From contig NZ_CP108093.1 of NCBI RefSeq assembly GCF_036188265.1, forward strand, positions 2,542,001 through 2,606,000: DNA of 64,000 bases. Reading direction: 5' to 3'. The notes beneath the pieces are model-generated. The model was given only the letters and a program-made list of their open reading frames with translations. It had not been told where the DNA came from and ran no database searches. The translations under genes were made by a program, and so were the position numbers. Shown here one piece after another: positions 40,254 through 48,527 of this stretch. Positions within the stretch are counted from its first letter, which is position 1. Every line of letters begins with the position of its first letter. The DNA comes from Streptomyces sp. NBC_00247 (GTDB lineage Bacteria; Actinomycetota; Actinomycetes; Streptomycetales; Streptomycetaceae).

Positions 40254-40982
40254 TCAGCGCACCCACGGTCCCGGGAGATCCCGGCGCAGGGTTTCGAGGT
40301 CGGCGGCCGTACGCCCGCGCGCGTGGATCCACGTGTGGTCCCGCACGCCGTCCCGGCGCACCAGCCGGCCAGGTGCCGCGTACCAGCGTACGGGCGAGTC
40401 GGCCCCCGACGCCCACATGGGGTGGTCGGGCAGATCCACTCGGGCATAGCGCTCGCGGAGGCCCGGCAGCAACGCGTCCGGCAGCTCACAGGCATCGTAG
40501 AGGCCGAGGTCGTCCGCCCCGAAGAGCGATTCACTCAGAGCGAGTTCGACCCACGCGACGGACATCCGGTCGAGGAACGGAACCCAGCCGTCACACGATT
40601 CCACCACGACCGGCGGATCGTCCTGGTCGATCCCGGCCAGGGGAATCGCCCACTGGGCGCAGCCCTGGTTCTCGTGGCGGAGCACCAGCACGCCACCCAA
40701 AGCGTCGTCCACGTGGAGCCCGGTGACCGGGAGGAGTGGGTCCTGCTGCCGAGTCAGGTCGGCCCGGCGCCCGAACAGGGCGTACCCCTCGCGGAGGGCT
40801 GCCGGGAGACGGAAGCCCAACTCGTCCTCCACAGCGACCAACTCGGCCTCGCCGAAGCCGTCCTCCGGCTCCAGCGGGCGCCCCACCCAGGCGTCGGCGA
40901 ACCAGCGCACGAAGTCCCAGGCATGGGCGCGCGTACGCACTCCGCCTCGCAGCGCCACCGAGACATCGAGACCGTGCGGCAT
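40254..40982 (-). CDS. SMI1/KNR4 (SUKH-1) family protein
   Basis: 242 residues. The SUKH core is recognisable: FGEAELVAVEDELGFRLPAALREGYALFG read as ELVAVEDELGFRLPAAL then REGYALFGRR. It is followed by LLPVTGLHVDDALGGVLVL and HENQGCAQWAIPLAGIDQDD, the strand with conserved N-Q-G-W-like pattern. SUKH proteins usually bind and neutralise nuclease or deaminase toxins, but stand-alone members are common and often of unknown partner. ATG 40982; ribosome site weak. Start region is divergent from a small TTA-containing regulator. First of several SUKH genes in the next 9 kb. Confidence 0.85.
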   Translation of the reverse strand: MPHGLDVSVALRGGVRTRAHAWDFVRWFADAWVGRPLEPEDGFGEAELVAVEDELGFRLPAALREGYALFGRRADLTRQQDPLLPVTGLHVDDALGGVLVLRHENQGCAQWAIPLAGIDQDDPPVVVESCDGWVPFLDRMSVAWVELALSESLFGADDLGLYDACELPDALLPGLRERYARVDLPDHPMWASGADSPVRWYAAPGRLVRRDGVRDHTWIHARGRTAADLETLRRDLPGPWVR

Positions 40983-41107
40983 GCCGACGAGGCTACCGGC
41001 CCCACCCTCTCGGATCAGAGCCCGGACGGGACTACGGCCCGGCTCTCCCCGCCCCGACCTCACCGCCACCCTTCGAGCAGTACCCCGACACACCCGGGGC
41101 GCTGCTC

Positions 41108-41434
41108 ATGCGACTGGCACGGAACCGCAACCTCGGGTGGACCGCCACCGCGCAGACGCTCCTCGCGGCCACGGGCCGCTACTGGTCGGCCGCCACCTAC
41201 GGAGGGATCGGGCGCGGAACGGTCCCGCTCACCGCTGAACTCCTCGCGGACTTCTGTGCCGTTCTCGACGTCTCCGGCGAGGATCTGGCGGCATTGACCG
41301 GCATCACCCCTGCCAACCCCCGGTCGACCGGCCCCCGTCCCGGCGAAGTGGCCGGACTCATCTGGGACGTACGGCGGCTCACCGCGGCGCAGTTAGACAG
41401 GGCCGTCGAGTACGCGGAGTCCCTGCGCGACTGA
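41108..41434 (+). CDS. Small helix-turn-helix regulator, probably 5'-truncated, with TTA codon
   Basis: 108 residues. It has an XRE-like HTH half (WTATAQTLLAATGRYWSAAT, LTAELLADFCAVLDVSGEDL) and a C-terminal LIWDVRRLTAAQLDRAVEYA seen in Streptomyces HTH proteins. The open frame continues upstream with PFEQYPDTPGALL, which looks conserved, but no start codon precedes it; ATG 41108 is the only option and its ribosome site is poor. Leu96 is TTA (41393-41395), a bldA-type codon. It may be a shortened, conditionally translated regulator or a relic. Confidence 0.55.
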   Translation: MRLARNRNLGWTATAQTLLAATGRYWSAATYGGIGRGTVPLTAELLADFCAVLDVSGEDLAALTGITPANPRSTGPRPGEVAGLIWDVRRLTAAQLDRAVEYAESLRD

Positions 41435-41744
41435 GCCATGCCCCTCACACCCCCCGGGCTCGCCAACTCAGCCCGCGTCACCGGACATCGGCCTGCCGCA
41501 GACCGCCTCACCGGGCGGCAGGAATCCGCACTCCGGTGGGTCGGCGGACTCCTCAAAGGACCGGTAGACAGAACTGACCCCCCTCCCTCCCCTCCTTGTC
41601 ATCACCCGTGCGGGTGACTTGGTTGCTCTGGGGCAGTTCGGGCGGTTACGTTCAGCGCAACGACTTCATACGCAGAGCGACCCCCGGACGGGACGGCAAT
41701 CCCAGCCGGGGGTCTGACCACTCAGGAAGCAAAGGACCTTCCCC
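41435..41744 (+). promoter_or_regulatory. Leader/promoter region of HTH gene with two inverted repeats
   Basis: This 310-nt non-coding stretch contains TCACCCG-tg-CGGGTGA (41602-41617), a compact operator-like palindrome. It also has GACCCCCGG (41679-41687) inverted to CCGGGGGTC (41706-41714), a hairpin ending 30 nt before the start codon of the next gene. No gene seen. Confidence 0.45.
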
Positions 41745-43040
41745 ATGGCTGGAACCGACTTTATCGCGCCCCCGCGCGCCCGTTCAGGGCCCGCGCACCC
41801 ACCCTCCGGGGTGACCCATGTCCGCACGCGGCTGACCTCCGACTTCACGATCCTGCACAACGCCCTCGCCCAACGCCGGGGCAGCGCGGTCGCGGTGGGC
41901 GTCGGCGCGTACATCCTGTCGCTGCCGGACGGCGCCCCCGTGACCGTGGACGCGCTCTGCGCCCACTTCGACGAGGGCCGGATCACCCTCTCCCGAGCCC
42001 TGCGGGAGCTGGAGCACGCGGGGTATCTGGTCCGCCGCAAGGAGCGCTGGGCCGGGGGCATCATCCGTACCCGCACCTTCTTCCGTACGGTCCCGGAGCT
42101 GCGGCTACCGGAGTCGGAGGCGCCGAACCGGGTGCCGCCCGTACCGGTGGTGCCCGTACCGGTGGTGCCCGCGCCGGAGCCGCGCGTACCGGACCCTCCC
42201 GCGCCGGAGCCACACGGACCGCTGCTGCCCGCCCCTCGTCCGCCAGCCGAGGAGCCGACCGCCCCGGCCCCCGAAACGCCCCCCGGCACGAACCCGGCGA
42301 CGGCCACGGCGACGACCCCGGCCGACCCGGATGCCGACGCCACAGCCGCCGCAGCCACGACCACAGCCACCAGCACCGCCCCGGACGCGGACCCGGAGAT
42401 GAGCGCCGACACCCTCGTTCGCCCCACTCGGGCGGACGAGGCCGACGTCGAGGACGACTCCCCCCTCGGCATCACCGGTGTCGACCCGCAGGCGGTGGTG
42501 ATCCTCGCCTCGCTGCGTATCGTCGATTCCCGGCTGATCCTGTCCCGGCGCGAAGTGAGCAAGCTGGCGCCCGCCGTTGCCGACTGGCTCGCCCACGGGG
42601 TGGATGCCGCGACGATCACCTCCACCCTGACCGCCACACTGCCGACGCCCCTCCGTGCCCGCCCGGCCCGCATCCTCGCCTACCGCCTCCGCGACCGGCC
42701 CATGCCGCTCCCGATGCCTTCGCGCACCACCCGGGTCGAGGCAACAGAGGATCTGAGCAGGCCCTTTGACGCCCCGTCGCCGGTGGCGCGACTTCCCTGG
42801 CAGACCTGCGACGGCGGCTGCGAGCGAGCGTTCCGCGCGGCGGAACCGGGCTCGTGCCAGGAGTGCGCCGACCCGGACGGCCCGGCGCCCGAGCACACCG
42901 CCGACGCCGCCACCGGTTCGATCGCGTCGATGCGTACCGCTCTCCGCGAGAGCAGGGAAGCACGGGCCGCCGCCCCCACCAGAAGCCCGAGGTTCTCGGC
43001 CCGCAGACAGCCCTGGGCGCGCGCGACCTCACTCGCCTGA
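41745..43040 (+). CDS. Winged-helix DNA-binding protein with Pro/Ala-rich linker
   Basis: 431 residues. An N-terminal MarR/replication-initiator-like winged helix (VTHVRTRLTSDFTILHNALA; DALCAHFDEGRITLSRALRE; GYLVRRKERWAGG) is followed by a low-complexity Pro/Ala/Thr linker of about 100 residues. A conserved helical C-terminal domain (ILASLRIVDSRLILSRREVS; LAPAVADWLAHGVDAATI; LAYRLRDRPMP) and a Cys-containing tail (CDGGCERAF...CQECADP) complete it. This architecture is frequent in Streptomyces, usually near SALP-like or regulatory genes; function unknown. ATG 41745 with AGGAA/AAGGA sites upstream. Confidence 0.8.
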   Translation: MAGTDFIAPPRARSGPAHPPSGVTHVRTRLTSDFTILHNALAQRRGSAVAVGVGAYILSLPDGAPVTVDALCAHFDEGRITLSRALRELEHAGYLVRRKERWAGGIIRTRTFFRTVPELRLPESEAPNRVPPVPVVPVPVVPAPEPRVPDPPAPEPHGPLLPAPRPPAEEPTAPAPETPPGTNPATATATTPADPDADATAAAATTTATSTAPDADPEMSADTLVRPTRADEADVEDDSPLGITGVDPQAVVILASLRIVDSRLILSRREVSKLAPAVADWLAHGVDAATITSTLTATLPTPLRARPARILAYRLRDRPMPLPMPSRTTRVEATEDLSRPFDAPSPVARLPWQTCDGGCERAFRAAEPGSCQECADPDGPAPEHTADAATGSIASMRTALRESREARAAAPTRSPRFSARRQPWARATSLA

Positions 43041-43211
43041 GCACCTCCCGCAACCCGTCGGCAGGGCGCGACGCGGGCACTGGGCGTGTTTCGATGTCGA
43101 GCGGCCGCGGCCGACCGGTCGCCCTGGCCCCCTGTCGCCCGTCATCTGCCGCAAAGCCGCAAAGCCACAAAAGGCGACAGAACGGCAGCAGGGCCTTCGA
43201 CCGCTCCCCGC

Positions 43212-44114
43212 TCAACCCTCCTGAGTCGGCGGGTTCGGCGTGCGTCCCGTGAGGGCGGCGAGGGAGTTGCGCACGTGGGTCATGCGGGCGTGCAACTCCT
43301 CGCGGGCGACCTCGTGTTCGCGCAGTATGCGCTCGGTCTCGCGGACCACCCGCTCTTCGCGGACCCGGGCCTGGGCGAAGAGCTCGGTGGAGCGGTCCTC
43401 GGCGTCCTCCTGGCGGTGCCGCGCGGCTTCCTCGGCCTCGGTGCGCCCGCGCCACGCCGCCGCGAGGACAGCCTCGGCGCGGCCCATCAGTTCGTCGTGA
43501 CGTGTCGTCACTTCGGTTTCCCGGGCGAGGACTTCGGCCTCCGCGACCTTGTGGCGCTCGGCGTGCTCCTGCTCCTGGTGCGCGAGGACGCTCGACGTGC
43601 GGGCACGGGTCTGGGCCATCAGCTCCTCACCCTCCGCCCGGATGCGCGCGGCGTCCTCGCCCGCCGCCGCCAGGGTCTGCGCCGCCGCCTGCCCGGCCTC
43701 GGCGAGGATGCTATCGGCGTCCTCCCCGGCCTGGGTCCGTACCTTCTCGGCGTACGCGCGAGCCGCGTCCCGGGCCTCGCGCCCGGCGGTCTCGGCGGCG
43801 TCGCGGAGCGCCTGCGCGGCCTCCTGGGCGGCGGCACCGGACTCGGCCACCTCCTCCTCGGTGAGGGCCAGTATCGACCGGGCGCGCTCGCTCAGCTCCT
43901 GGTACGTCTGCGGGGCGAGGCCCGCCACCTGGTCGGCCAGCCGGGCCGACTCGGCCGCCAGCTCCTCCGCGAGGGCGGACAGCCGGGAGAGCTGGTCCAG
44001 GGCCGCGTCCCGCTCGGCCGAGAGTGCGGCGACGAAACGATCCACCTGCTCCGGGCGGTAACCACGTCCTCGTCCCCCCACGAAGCCATGTCCGGACACC
44101 GGTGCAGCACTCAT
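43212..44114 (-). CDS. FilP-like coiled-coil protein
   Basis: 300 residues. A short N-terminal GFVGGRGRGYRPEQVDRFVA motif resembles the DivIVA/FilP start (G-x-x-R-G-Y-x-x-x-Q-V-D). It is followed by about 230 residues of nearly uninterrupted Ala/Glu/Arg heptads (AAAQEAAQALRDAAETAG; EQEHAERHKVAEAEVLARE). Such Streptomyces proteins, historically called cellulose-binding proteins, form cytoskeletal filaments or polar scaffolds. ATG 44114. It lies next to the SUKH locus, separated by a terminator-like hairpin; a functional link is not shown. Confidence 0.85.
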   Translation of the reverse strand: MSAAPVSGHGFVGGRGRGYRPEQVDRFVAALSAERDAALDQLSRLSALAEELAAESARLADQVAGLAPQTYQELSERARSILALTEEEVAESGAAAQEAAQALRDAAETAGREARDAARAYAEKVRTQAGEDADSILAEAGQAAAQTLAAAGEDAARIRAEGEELMAQTRARTSSVLAHQEQEHAERHKVAEAEVLARETEVTTRHDELMGRAEAVLAAAWRGRTEAEEAARHRQEDAEDRSTELFAQARVREERVVRETERILREHEVAREELHARMTHVRNSLAALTGRTPNPPTQEG

Positions 44115-44300
44115 CCCTGAAGCCCTCTCTTCCGCACGCCGCCATCGATCCTGAGGTCAAGGATGCGGCAATTGGGCCGGAAGTCGGAATCGATCAGCCG
44201 CTTTCCGGACGGAAGCGACCGGCGTCACAGCCCGGCGGCGTTCGCGAACGCCCACCGCAAACACCCCAAGGAATACCCGGCCGAAGCGGGCCGGACACGC

Positions 44301-44347
44301 GAAGACGCCCGCCCCTTCGAACAGAAGAACAAGGGGTCAGGCGTCTC
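44301..44347 (-). terminator. Terminator after SUKH-4 gene
   Basis: A long hairpin: GAAGACGCC/GGCGTCTC outer and CCCCTT/AAGGGG inner arms around a 13-nt A-rich loop, 40 nt past the stop of the minus-strand gene. The outer arms are offset by 2-3 unpaired bases. The rest of 44115-44386 shows no gene. Confidence 0.7.
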
Positions 44348-44386
44348 AGCGTGTGCCGTTTCCGGCGACCTCGCGCGGCGGAGGGA

Positions 44387-46774
44387 TCAGATCAAGCCAT
44401 CCCACATCTGTTCCAGCAGCACCGACCACCAGCTCTCCGGCGACGCCAGCGCCGCCGGGTCCAGGGCGGCCAGCTGCGCCTGGAAATCGACGGTCCAGCG
44501 GCCGGCCTGCTCCGGGTTCAGCCCGTACCGCAGCCGCCACATCCGCCCGAGCAGGGCCATGGACCGGACGAACTCCGGCAGCCCCGTGTTCACGAACTGC
44601 GGCAGCACCGACTGCCCGCCCGGGCCGGCCTCCACCGGCACGGCCACGATGTTCGCCGTGCCGTACTGGACGCAGATCGCCCGGCCGAAGTCCGTACCCA
44701 TCACGAGGTACGCCCCCGCGTCCGGCGCGGGCCGCACCTGGCGCTGCGCGGCGAGCTCGGCAAGCGTCGGGACGACCGGCTGACCGGGCTGGGCCCAGAA
44801 GAACGGCCCGAAATCGGCGGGCAGCCCCGCCCAGACCAGGGTCCGACCCACCGTCTCCGGTACGCCCTGGCGGGACACGGACCGCTCGTCGAACCGGAGC
44901 ACACCCTGCGGGCCGAACGCCTGGAGCAGCTCCTCGGCCACCCCTTCCGGCCCGACCGGCGGCGCGGGCTGCACCGGCGGCAGCGGCGCCCGCACCGGGG
45001 CGGGCCGCGCCGGGCCGTCCGCCACCTGGTGCAGCTCACCCTGATGGGTGAGGAGGTGCCGCATGCCCTGCTGACGGCTCGCGTGGTCGGTGCCGTACGG
45101 GGCGACGCTGGTGATCCGCACCTGCGGCCACATCTCGCGGATCATCCGCGCGCAGTAGCCACCGGGCAGTTCGCAGGACTCCAGCTCGGTGTGGAGTTCG
45201 ATGACCTGCTGCGGCGGCACGTTCATGCCCCGCAACTCGTAGAGCATCTGCCACTCCGGGTGCGGGGTGCCCGGCGCCGAACGGCGGATGAGCTGCTGCT
45301 CGCTGCCGTCGGGCGCGCGGTACCGCAGCACCGCCTGGTAGCCGGGGCCCACGGTCGGCGGCTGGGCGGGCTGCTGCGGATAGCCGTACGCGGGCGGCGG
45401 CGGAGGCACGGCCCCGGGACCAGGCGCCCCGGGCACACCGGGCACGCCGGGCGGCGGGCCGGGCGGGCCGACCGGGGCGCCGACCGGGGGCGCGGCGAAC
45501 ACCGTCTCGGCGTGGTGCACGTCGCCACGCGCTCCGGGCGGACCGGGAGGCGCCGGAACCCCGGGCGGACCGGGCGGACCGGGCGGGGCAGGCGGCTGAG
45601 GCACCCCCGGAGCACCAGGCACCCCAGGAGCGCCGGGCGGACCGGGCGGACCGGGCGGGGCGGGAACCCCCGGAGCGCCGCCCAGGCCGATCGCGGGGGC
45701 CATCTGCGTCGGTACGTAACCGGCGGCGGGCACACCGGGCGCGCCCGGACCCGAGGGCGGCGGGACCGCGCCGGGGCGCGCGCCCGGGATGCCCGGGGCG
45801 CTCGGCGGGGGCGGTACGGAACCGGGGCGGGGGCCGCGCGGCGGGACGGCGGCCTTGCTGGTCGCGGCGTTCGCGATGTCCTCGGCCCCCGGAGGGACGC
45901 CCGGCACCCGCCTGCGCCCCGGCGCACCGCCCGACATCAGCGCGGTCGGGGCGTCGGCGGAAACCACCGGCGCGGGCGCGCCCTCGTCGTCGGCGCCCGA
46001 GAGCGGCGGCGCGAACACGGTGGCGGGCAGCGGGACCGCCGCGTCGTCCGAGTCGCGGTTGGTGTCCGTACCCGCCCACGGCGTGGCGCCGTCCGGCACG
46101 GCGGCGGCGACCGGCGAGCCCGTCGCGGGCACCCCGTCCGAGGCGGTCGGCTCGTGGTCCTCAGGCTGCTGCCGGGCGGGCCACGGCGTCGCCCCGGAGT
46201 CCTGCGCGTGCGAGGTCGCGACGGAGGGCGCGGAGAACGGCACCGACGGCGCGGGCGGAGCGGAAGGAGCGGCGGGCGCCACCGGCACCGCGTCGTTCAC
46301 CGCGTCGTTCACCGCACCCTCCCCGCTCGCCTGCGCGGGGACCGCCCCGGCACCGCCGGAGCCGTCCGGAACCGCGTCGGACGGCTCGCGCCTGTGGTCC
46401 GGAATGCCCAGCTTGTCGGCCGCTTCCTGGAGCCACTCCGGCGGCGTCAGCAAGAAGGACGTCTGGTTCAGGTCGATGCGCGCGGGCGGCCGGGGCGCGG
46501 GCACCGCGTCCGCCGGGGAGCCGTACTCCTCCTCGTAACGCCGTATCACCTCGCCCACCGGCAGTCCCGGCCACAGCGTGGCCTCGCCGCTGTCGCGGGC
46601 GATGACCAGCCGCTGACGGCCGCCGTCCGAGACGGGGCCCTCCGGGCGGTCTTCCGCCCACGCCACGAAGCCCAGTTCGAACTCGCGGACCCGGACTTCC
46701 CGGTGCTGGTAGGCGGGCACGTCACCGTTGACCCACTCGTCGGCCCGCTCCTGCGCCTGTGCGAACGTCACCAT
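44387..46774 (-). CDS. Imm35-like / deaminase-like / SUKH-4 fusion protein
   Basis: 795 residues. Residues 1-90 resemble an Imm35/YrhB-like immunity domain ([14 protein letters not shown]...[15 protein letters not shown]). Residues 130-477 are disordered, Pro/Ala-rich, with collagen-like GPP/GAP repeats at 367-456. Residues 478-585 form a nucleic-acid deaminase-like domain with HPE (505-507) and C534...C541 in [10 protein letters not shown], the zinc/proton-transfer set. Residues 610-795 are SUKH-4 (LRFDE...[13 protein letters not shown]...[15 protein letters not shown]). So a toxin-like enzyme domain is enclosed by two immunity-like domains. No signal peptide or secretion leader. ATG 46774, GGAGGG 9 nt upstream; only 5 nt after the WHH-SUKH gene. 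Confidence 0.85.
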   Translation of the reverse strand: MVTFAQAQERADEWVNGDVPAYQHREVRVREFELGFVAWAEDRPEGPVSDGGRQRLVIARDSGEATLWPGLPVGEVIRRYEEEYGSPADAVPAPRPPARIDLNQTSFLLTPPEWLQEAADKLGIPDHRREPSDAVPDGSGGAGAVPAQASGEGAVNDAVNDAVPVAPAAPSAPPAPSVPFSAPSVATSHAQDSGATPWPARQQPEDHEPTASDGVPATGSPVAAAVPDGATPWAGTDTNRDSDDAAVPLPATVFAPPLSGADDEGAPAPVVSADAPTALMSGGAPGRRRVPGVPPGAEDIANAATSKAAVPPRGPRPGSVPPPPSAPGIPGARPGAVPPPSGPGAPGVPAAGYVPTQMAPAIGLGGAPGVPAPPGPPGPPGAPGVPGAPGVPQPPAPPGPPGPPGVPAPPGPPGARGDVHHAETVFAAPPVGAPVGPPGPPPGVPGVPGAPGPGAVPPPPPAYGYPQQPAQPPTVGPGYQAVLRYRAPDGSEQQLIRRSAPGTPHPEWQMLYELRGMNVPPQQVIELHTELESCELPGGYCARMIREMWPQVRITSVAPYGTDHASRQQGMRHLLTHQGELHQVADGPARPAPVRAPLPPVQPAPPVGPEGVAEELLQAFGPQGVLRFDERSVSRQGVPETVGRTLVWAGLPADFGPFFWAQPGQPVVPTLAELAAQRQVRPAPDAGAYLVMGTDFGRAICVQYGTANIVAVPVEAGPGGQSVLPQFVNTGLPEFVRSMALLGRMWRLRYGLNPEQAGRWTVDFQAQLAALDPAALASPESWWSVLLEQMWDGLI

Positions 46775-46779
46775 CGCGC

Positions 46780-47757
46780 TCAGCCCTCCACCGGGACGGC
46801 ACGCGCGAAGCCGCCGTCCACCATCAGGTTCGCCACCGTGTCCAGCTCCTGCGGGCTGCCCGCGAGCCGCTGGAGGAACGCGTCGAAGTCCGCGCCGCAC
46901 TGCACCATCAGCCGGTCGGACCGCTCCTGCACCGTCATCTCGTTCCGGTCGCGCGCGTCGTCGTACGCGCAGAACCAGACCGAACCGATGCCGTCGCCCC
47001 TCACCTTCACCGCCAGCAGGCCGCCCTGGACGAACGCGATGCCCAGGAAGTCCTTGGTGAAGTGGTCCCGCAGACACTTGTTGACGTAGACGAGGTCGTT
47101 GACCGCCGCCTCCTCGCGCACCGTGAAGAACGGCTGGTCCACCAGCAGCCCCAGCTCGGGATCGAGCGCGGTACCCGCCGGGGCCGAGCCGCCCGCCGCC
47201 TTCAGGAACGAGCGGTACGCGCCCGGCAGCCGGTAGCCCAAGTCCTCCTCCGCGCCGAGGATCTGCGTCTCGGACACCGCGACGGCCCCCTTCGGCAGCC
47301 GGAAGTGCGCGGGCTTGGTGCCCTGCAACGGCCGGGTGCCGCGCCGCTCGTGGTCCACCGGGGTCGTCGACAGTCCGGCGTGGTGGCGCAACAACGCCTT
47401 CACGTCGACCGGTACGAGCTCCATCCGCCGGCTGCCCGACACGTGGTGCCAGGTCCAGCCGTGCGGGGTCGCCACCGCCGGGATCGTGTCCCACAGCTCG
47501 TGCCCGGTCGCCGCCAGCGCGGCATTGGCCGACACGTAGTCCGTGAGCCGGAGTTCGTCGACGCCGAAACCCTCAGGCGGATCGGCGATCTCGGCGGCCG
47601 CACGCGCGTACGGGGAGAAGTCCGGATGGCCGTTCGCGTCGATCCGAACACCCCTCGGGTGGCGCGACGCCCGGACCGGGTCCGGGAAGTGCACGACCTG
47701 CCCGGCGTAGGCCGCGTTCGGTGGCGCGGCTTGCTGCCCGAGCCGACCTGTCGTCAT
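46780..47757 (-). CDS. WHH-type HNH/EndoVII nuclease-like domain fused to SUKH-1
   Basis: 325 residues. Residues 35-130 match polymorphic-toxin WHH nucleases: [14 protein letters not shown], then [15 protein letters not shown], and [20 protein letters not shown] with W103-H104-H105, followed by [15 protein letters not shown]. Residues 160-300 are a SMI1/KNR4 (SUKH-1) domain ([52 protein letters not shown]). In toxin loci these parts normally sit in separate genes; here they are in one protein without secretion signals. ATG 47757 with AGGGGG upstream. First gene of the minus arm of the locus. Confidence 0.85.
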   Translation of the reverse strand: MTTGRLGQQAAPPNAAYAGQVVHFPDPVRASRHPRGVRIDANGHPDFSPYARAAAEIADPPEGFGVDELRLTDYVSANAALAATGHELWDTIPAVATPHGWTWHHVSGSRRMELVPVDVKALLRHHAGLSTTPVDHERRGTRPLQGTKPAHFRLPKGAVAVSETQILGAEEDLGYRLPGAYRSFLKAAGGSAPAGTALDPELGLLVDQPFFTVREEAAVNDLVYVNKCLRDHFTKDFLGIAFVQGGLLAVKVRGDGIGSVWFCAYDDARDRNEMTVQERSDRLMVQCGADFDAFLQRLAGSPQELDTVANLMVDGGFARAVPVEG

Positions 47758-47834
47758 GGCGGTTGCCCCCTGCTGCGTCCGGTGTTCCGCACAGCCTATG
47801 CGGTGGCGCAACAGGCCGAACCGTCCCTCCGCGG

Positions 47835-47864
47835 CCGTCACCGACCGTCACACGGAGGTGACGG
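47835..47864. promoter_or_regulatory. Operator-like CCGTCAC repeats in shared promoter of toxin-immunity-like locus
   Basis: CCGTCAC occurs at 47835 and 47845 (one helical turn apart) and inverted as GTGACGG at 47858, giving CCGTCAC-6 nt-GTGACGG. It is centrally placed in the 235-nt divergent region between 47757 and 47993. Candidate site for one regulator of both arms. Confidence 0.5.
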
Positions 47865-47951
47865 AAGAGCGACGGTTGGGCGGCTTTGAGCGACACGCTG
47901 CACCCAATACCGCCCCAGCTTCCCCACCGTCCGACACATTTGGCAGGCTGT

Positions 47952-47968
47952 CCCCCGCAACTCGGGGG
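47952..47968 (+). promoter_or_regulatory. Leader hairpin before YwqJ-like gene
   Basis: CCCCCG-caact-CGGGGG (47952-47968) lies 8 nt before the GGGAGG ribosome site of the gene starting at 47993. It could modulate ribosome access; purely a sequence observation. Confidence 0.4.
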
Positions 47969-47992
47969 ATTGCACGGGAGGAAATCGACGCC

Positions 47993-48517
47993 ATGCACGA
48001 CGTACAGACAGTCACTTCCGGGGATCCGCGCCTCAGCTGGAGCACCACCGACTCCAGCCGCACCCCCCGGCTGCACCACCGACGCGACGGCATCCTGCCG
48101 GCCGTGGCCGCCGCGCTGTCCCTGCGCGGCGAGACGCTCACCTGCACCGCCGGCAAGGGGGACCAGCCACCCGTCCTGCACCACCTCGTGCAGGACTTCC
48201 TCGACACCCTGCCCACCAGCCAGCGCGAACGCTTCACGGGCCGCTGCCCCGAGGCGATACTCCTCTCCCGGCAGCTCACCGCCGCCGAGGGGACCCGGTC
48301 CAAGCGCGCCCAGCGCAAACCCCTCACCAGCGGTGAGGCCCGGCGCGCGCTCAAGCACGGCCGGCTCACCGCCCGCCACATCCGCGAGGACGGCGACCCC
48401 GGCCACGGAAGTTACGCGGCGCCCTGTCGCTCCTGCACGGTGATGCTCGCCCACTTCGGCGTACGCCCCGTCGACCTCACGGCCAACGGCGCGGCCACCA
48501 CGGCCGAGAAGGGCTGA
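47993..48517 (+). CDS. YwqJ-like nucleic-acid deaminase domain protein
   Basis: 174 residues. The YwqJ-type deaminase motifs are complete: CxE as C85-P-E87 in GRCPEAILLSRQL and PCxxC as P144-C145-R-S-C148 in YAAPCRSCTVMLAHFGV, with the spacer helix KPLTSGEARRALKHGRLTA. YwqJ deaminases are toxin modules of Bacillus and other polymorphic toxins; here the domain is free-standing with a short unrelated N-terminus and no LXG or WXG leader. It is followed after 10 nt by a SUKH-3 gene, its presumed immunity partner. Start ATG 47993, GGGAGG 11 nt upstream. Confidence 0.88.
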   Translation: MHDVQTVTSGDPRLSWSTTDSSRTPRLHHRRDGILPAVAAALSLRGETLTCTAGKGDQPPVLHHLVQDFLDTLPTSQRERFTGRCPEAILLSRQLTAAEGTRSKRAQRKPLTSGEARRALKHGRLTARHIREDGDPGHGSYAAPCRSCTVMLAHFGVRPVDLTANGAATTAEKG

Positions 48518-48527
48518 CGGCACCCCG

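Noticed and set aside
42121..42420. Frameshifted or chimeric gene because of the Pro/Ala/Thr linker in the winged-helix protein
   Set aside because: The frame is continuous and both flanking domains are in the same frame; such linkers are normal in this family.
44387..46774. Genuine collagen-like structural protein
   Set aside because: GPP/GAP triplets are short and interrupted; they form a linker between globular domains rather than a triple-helix protein.
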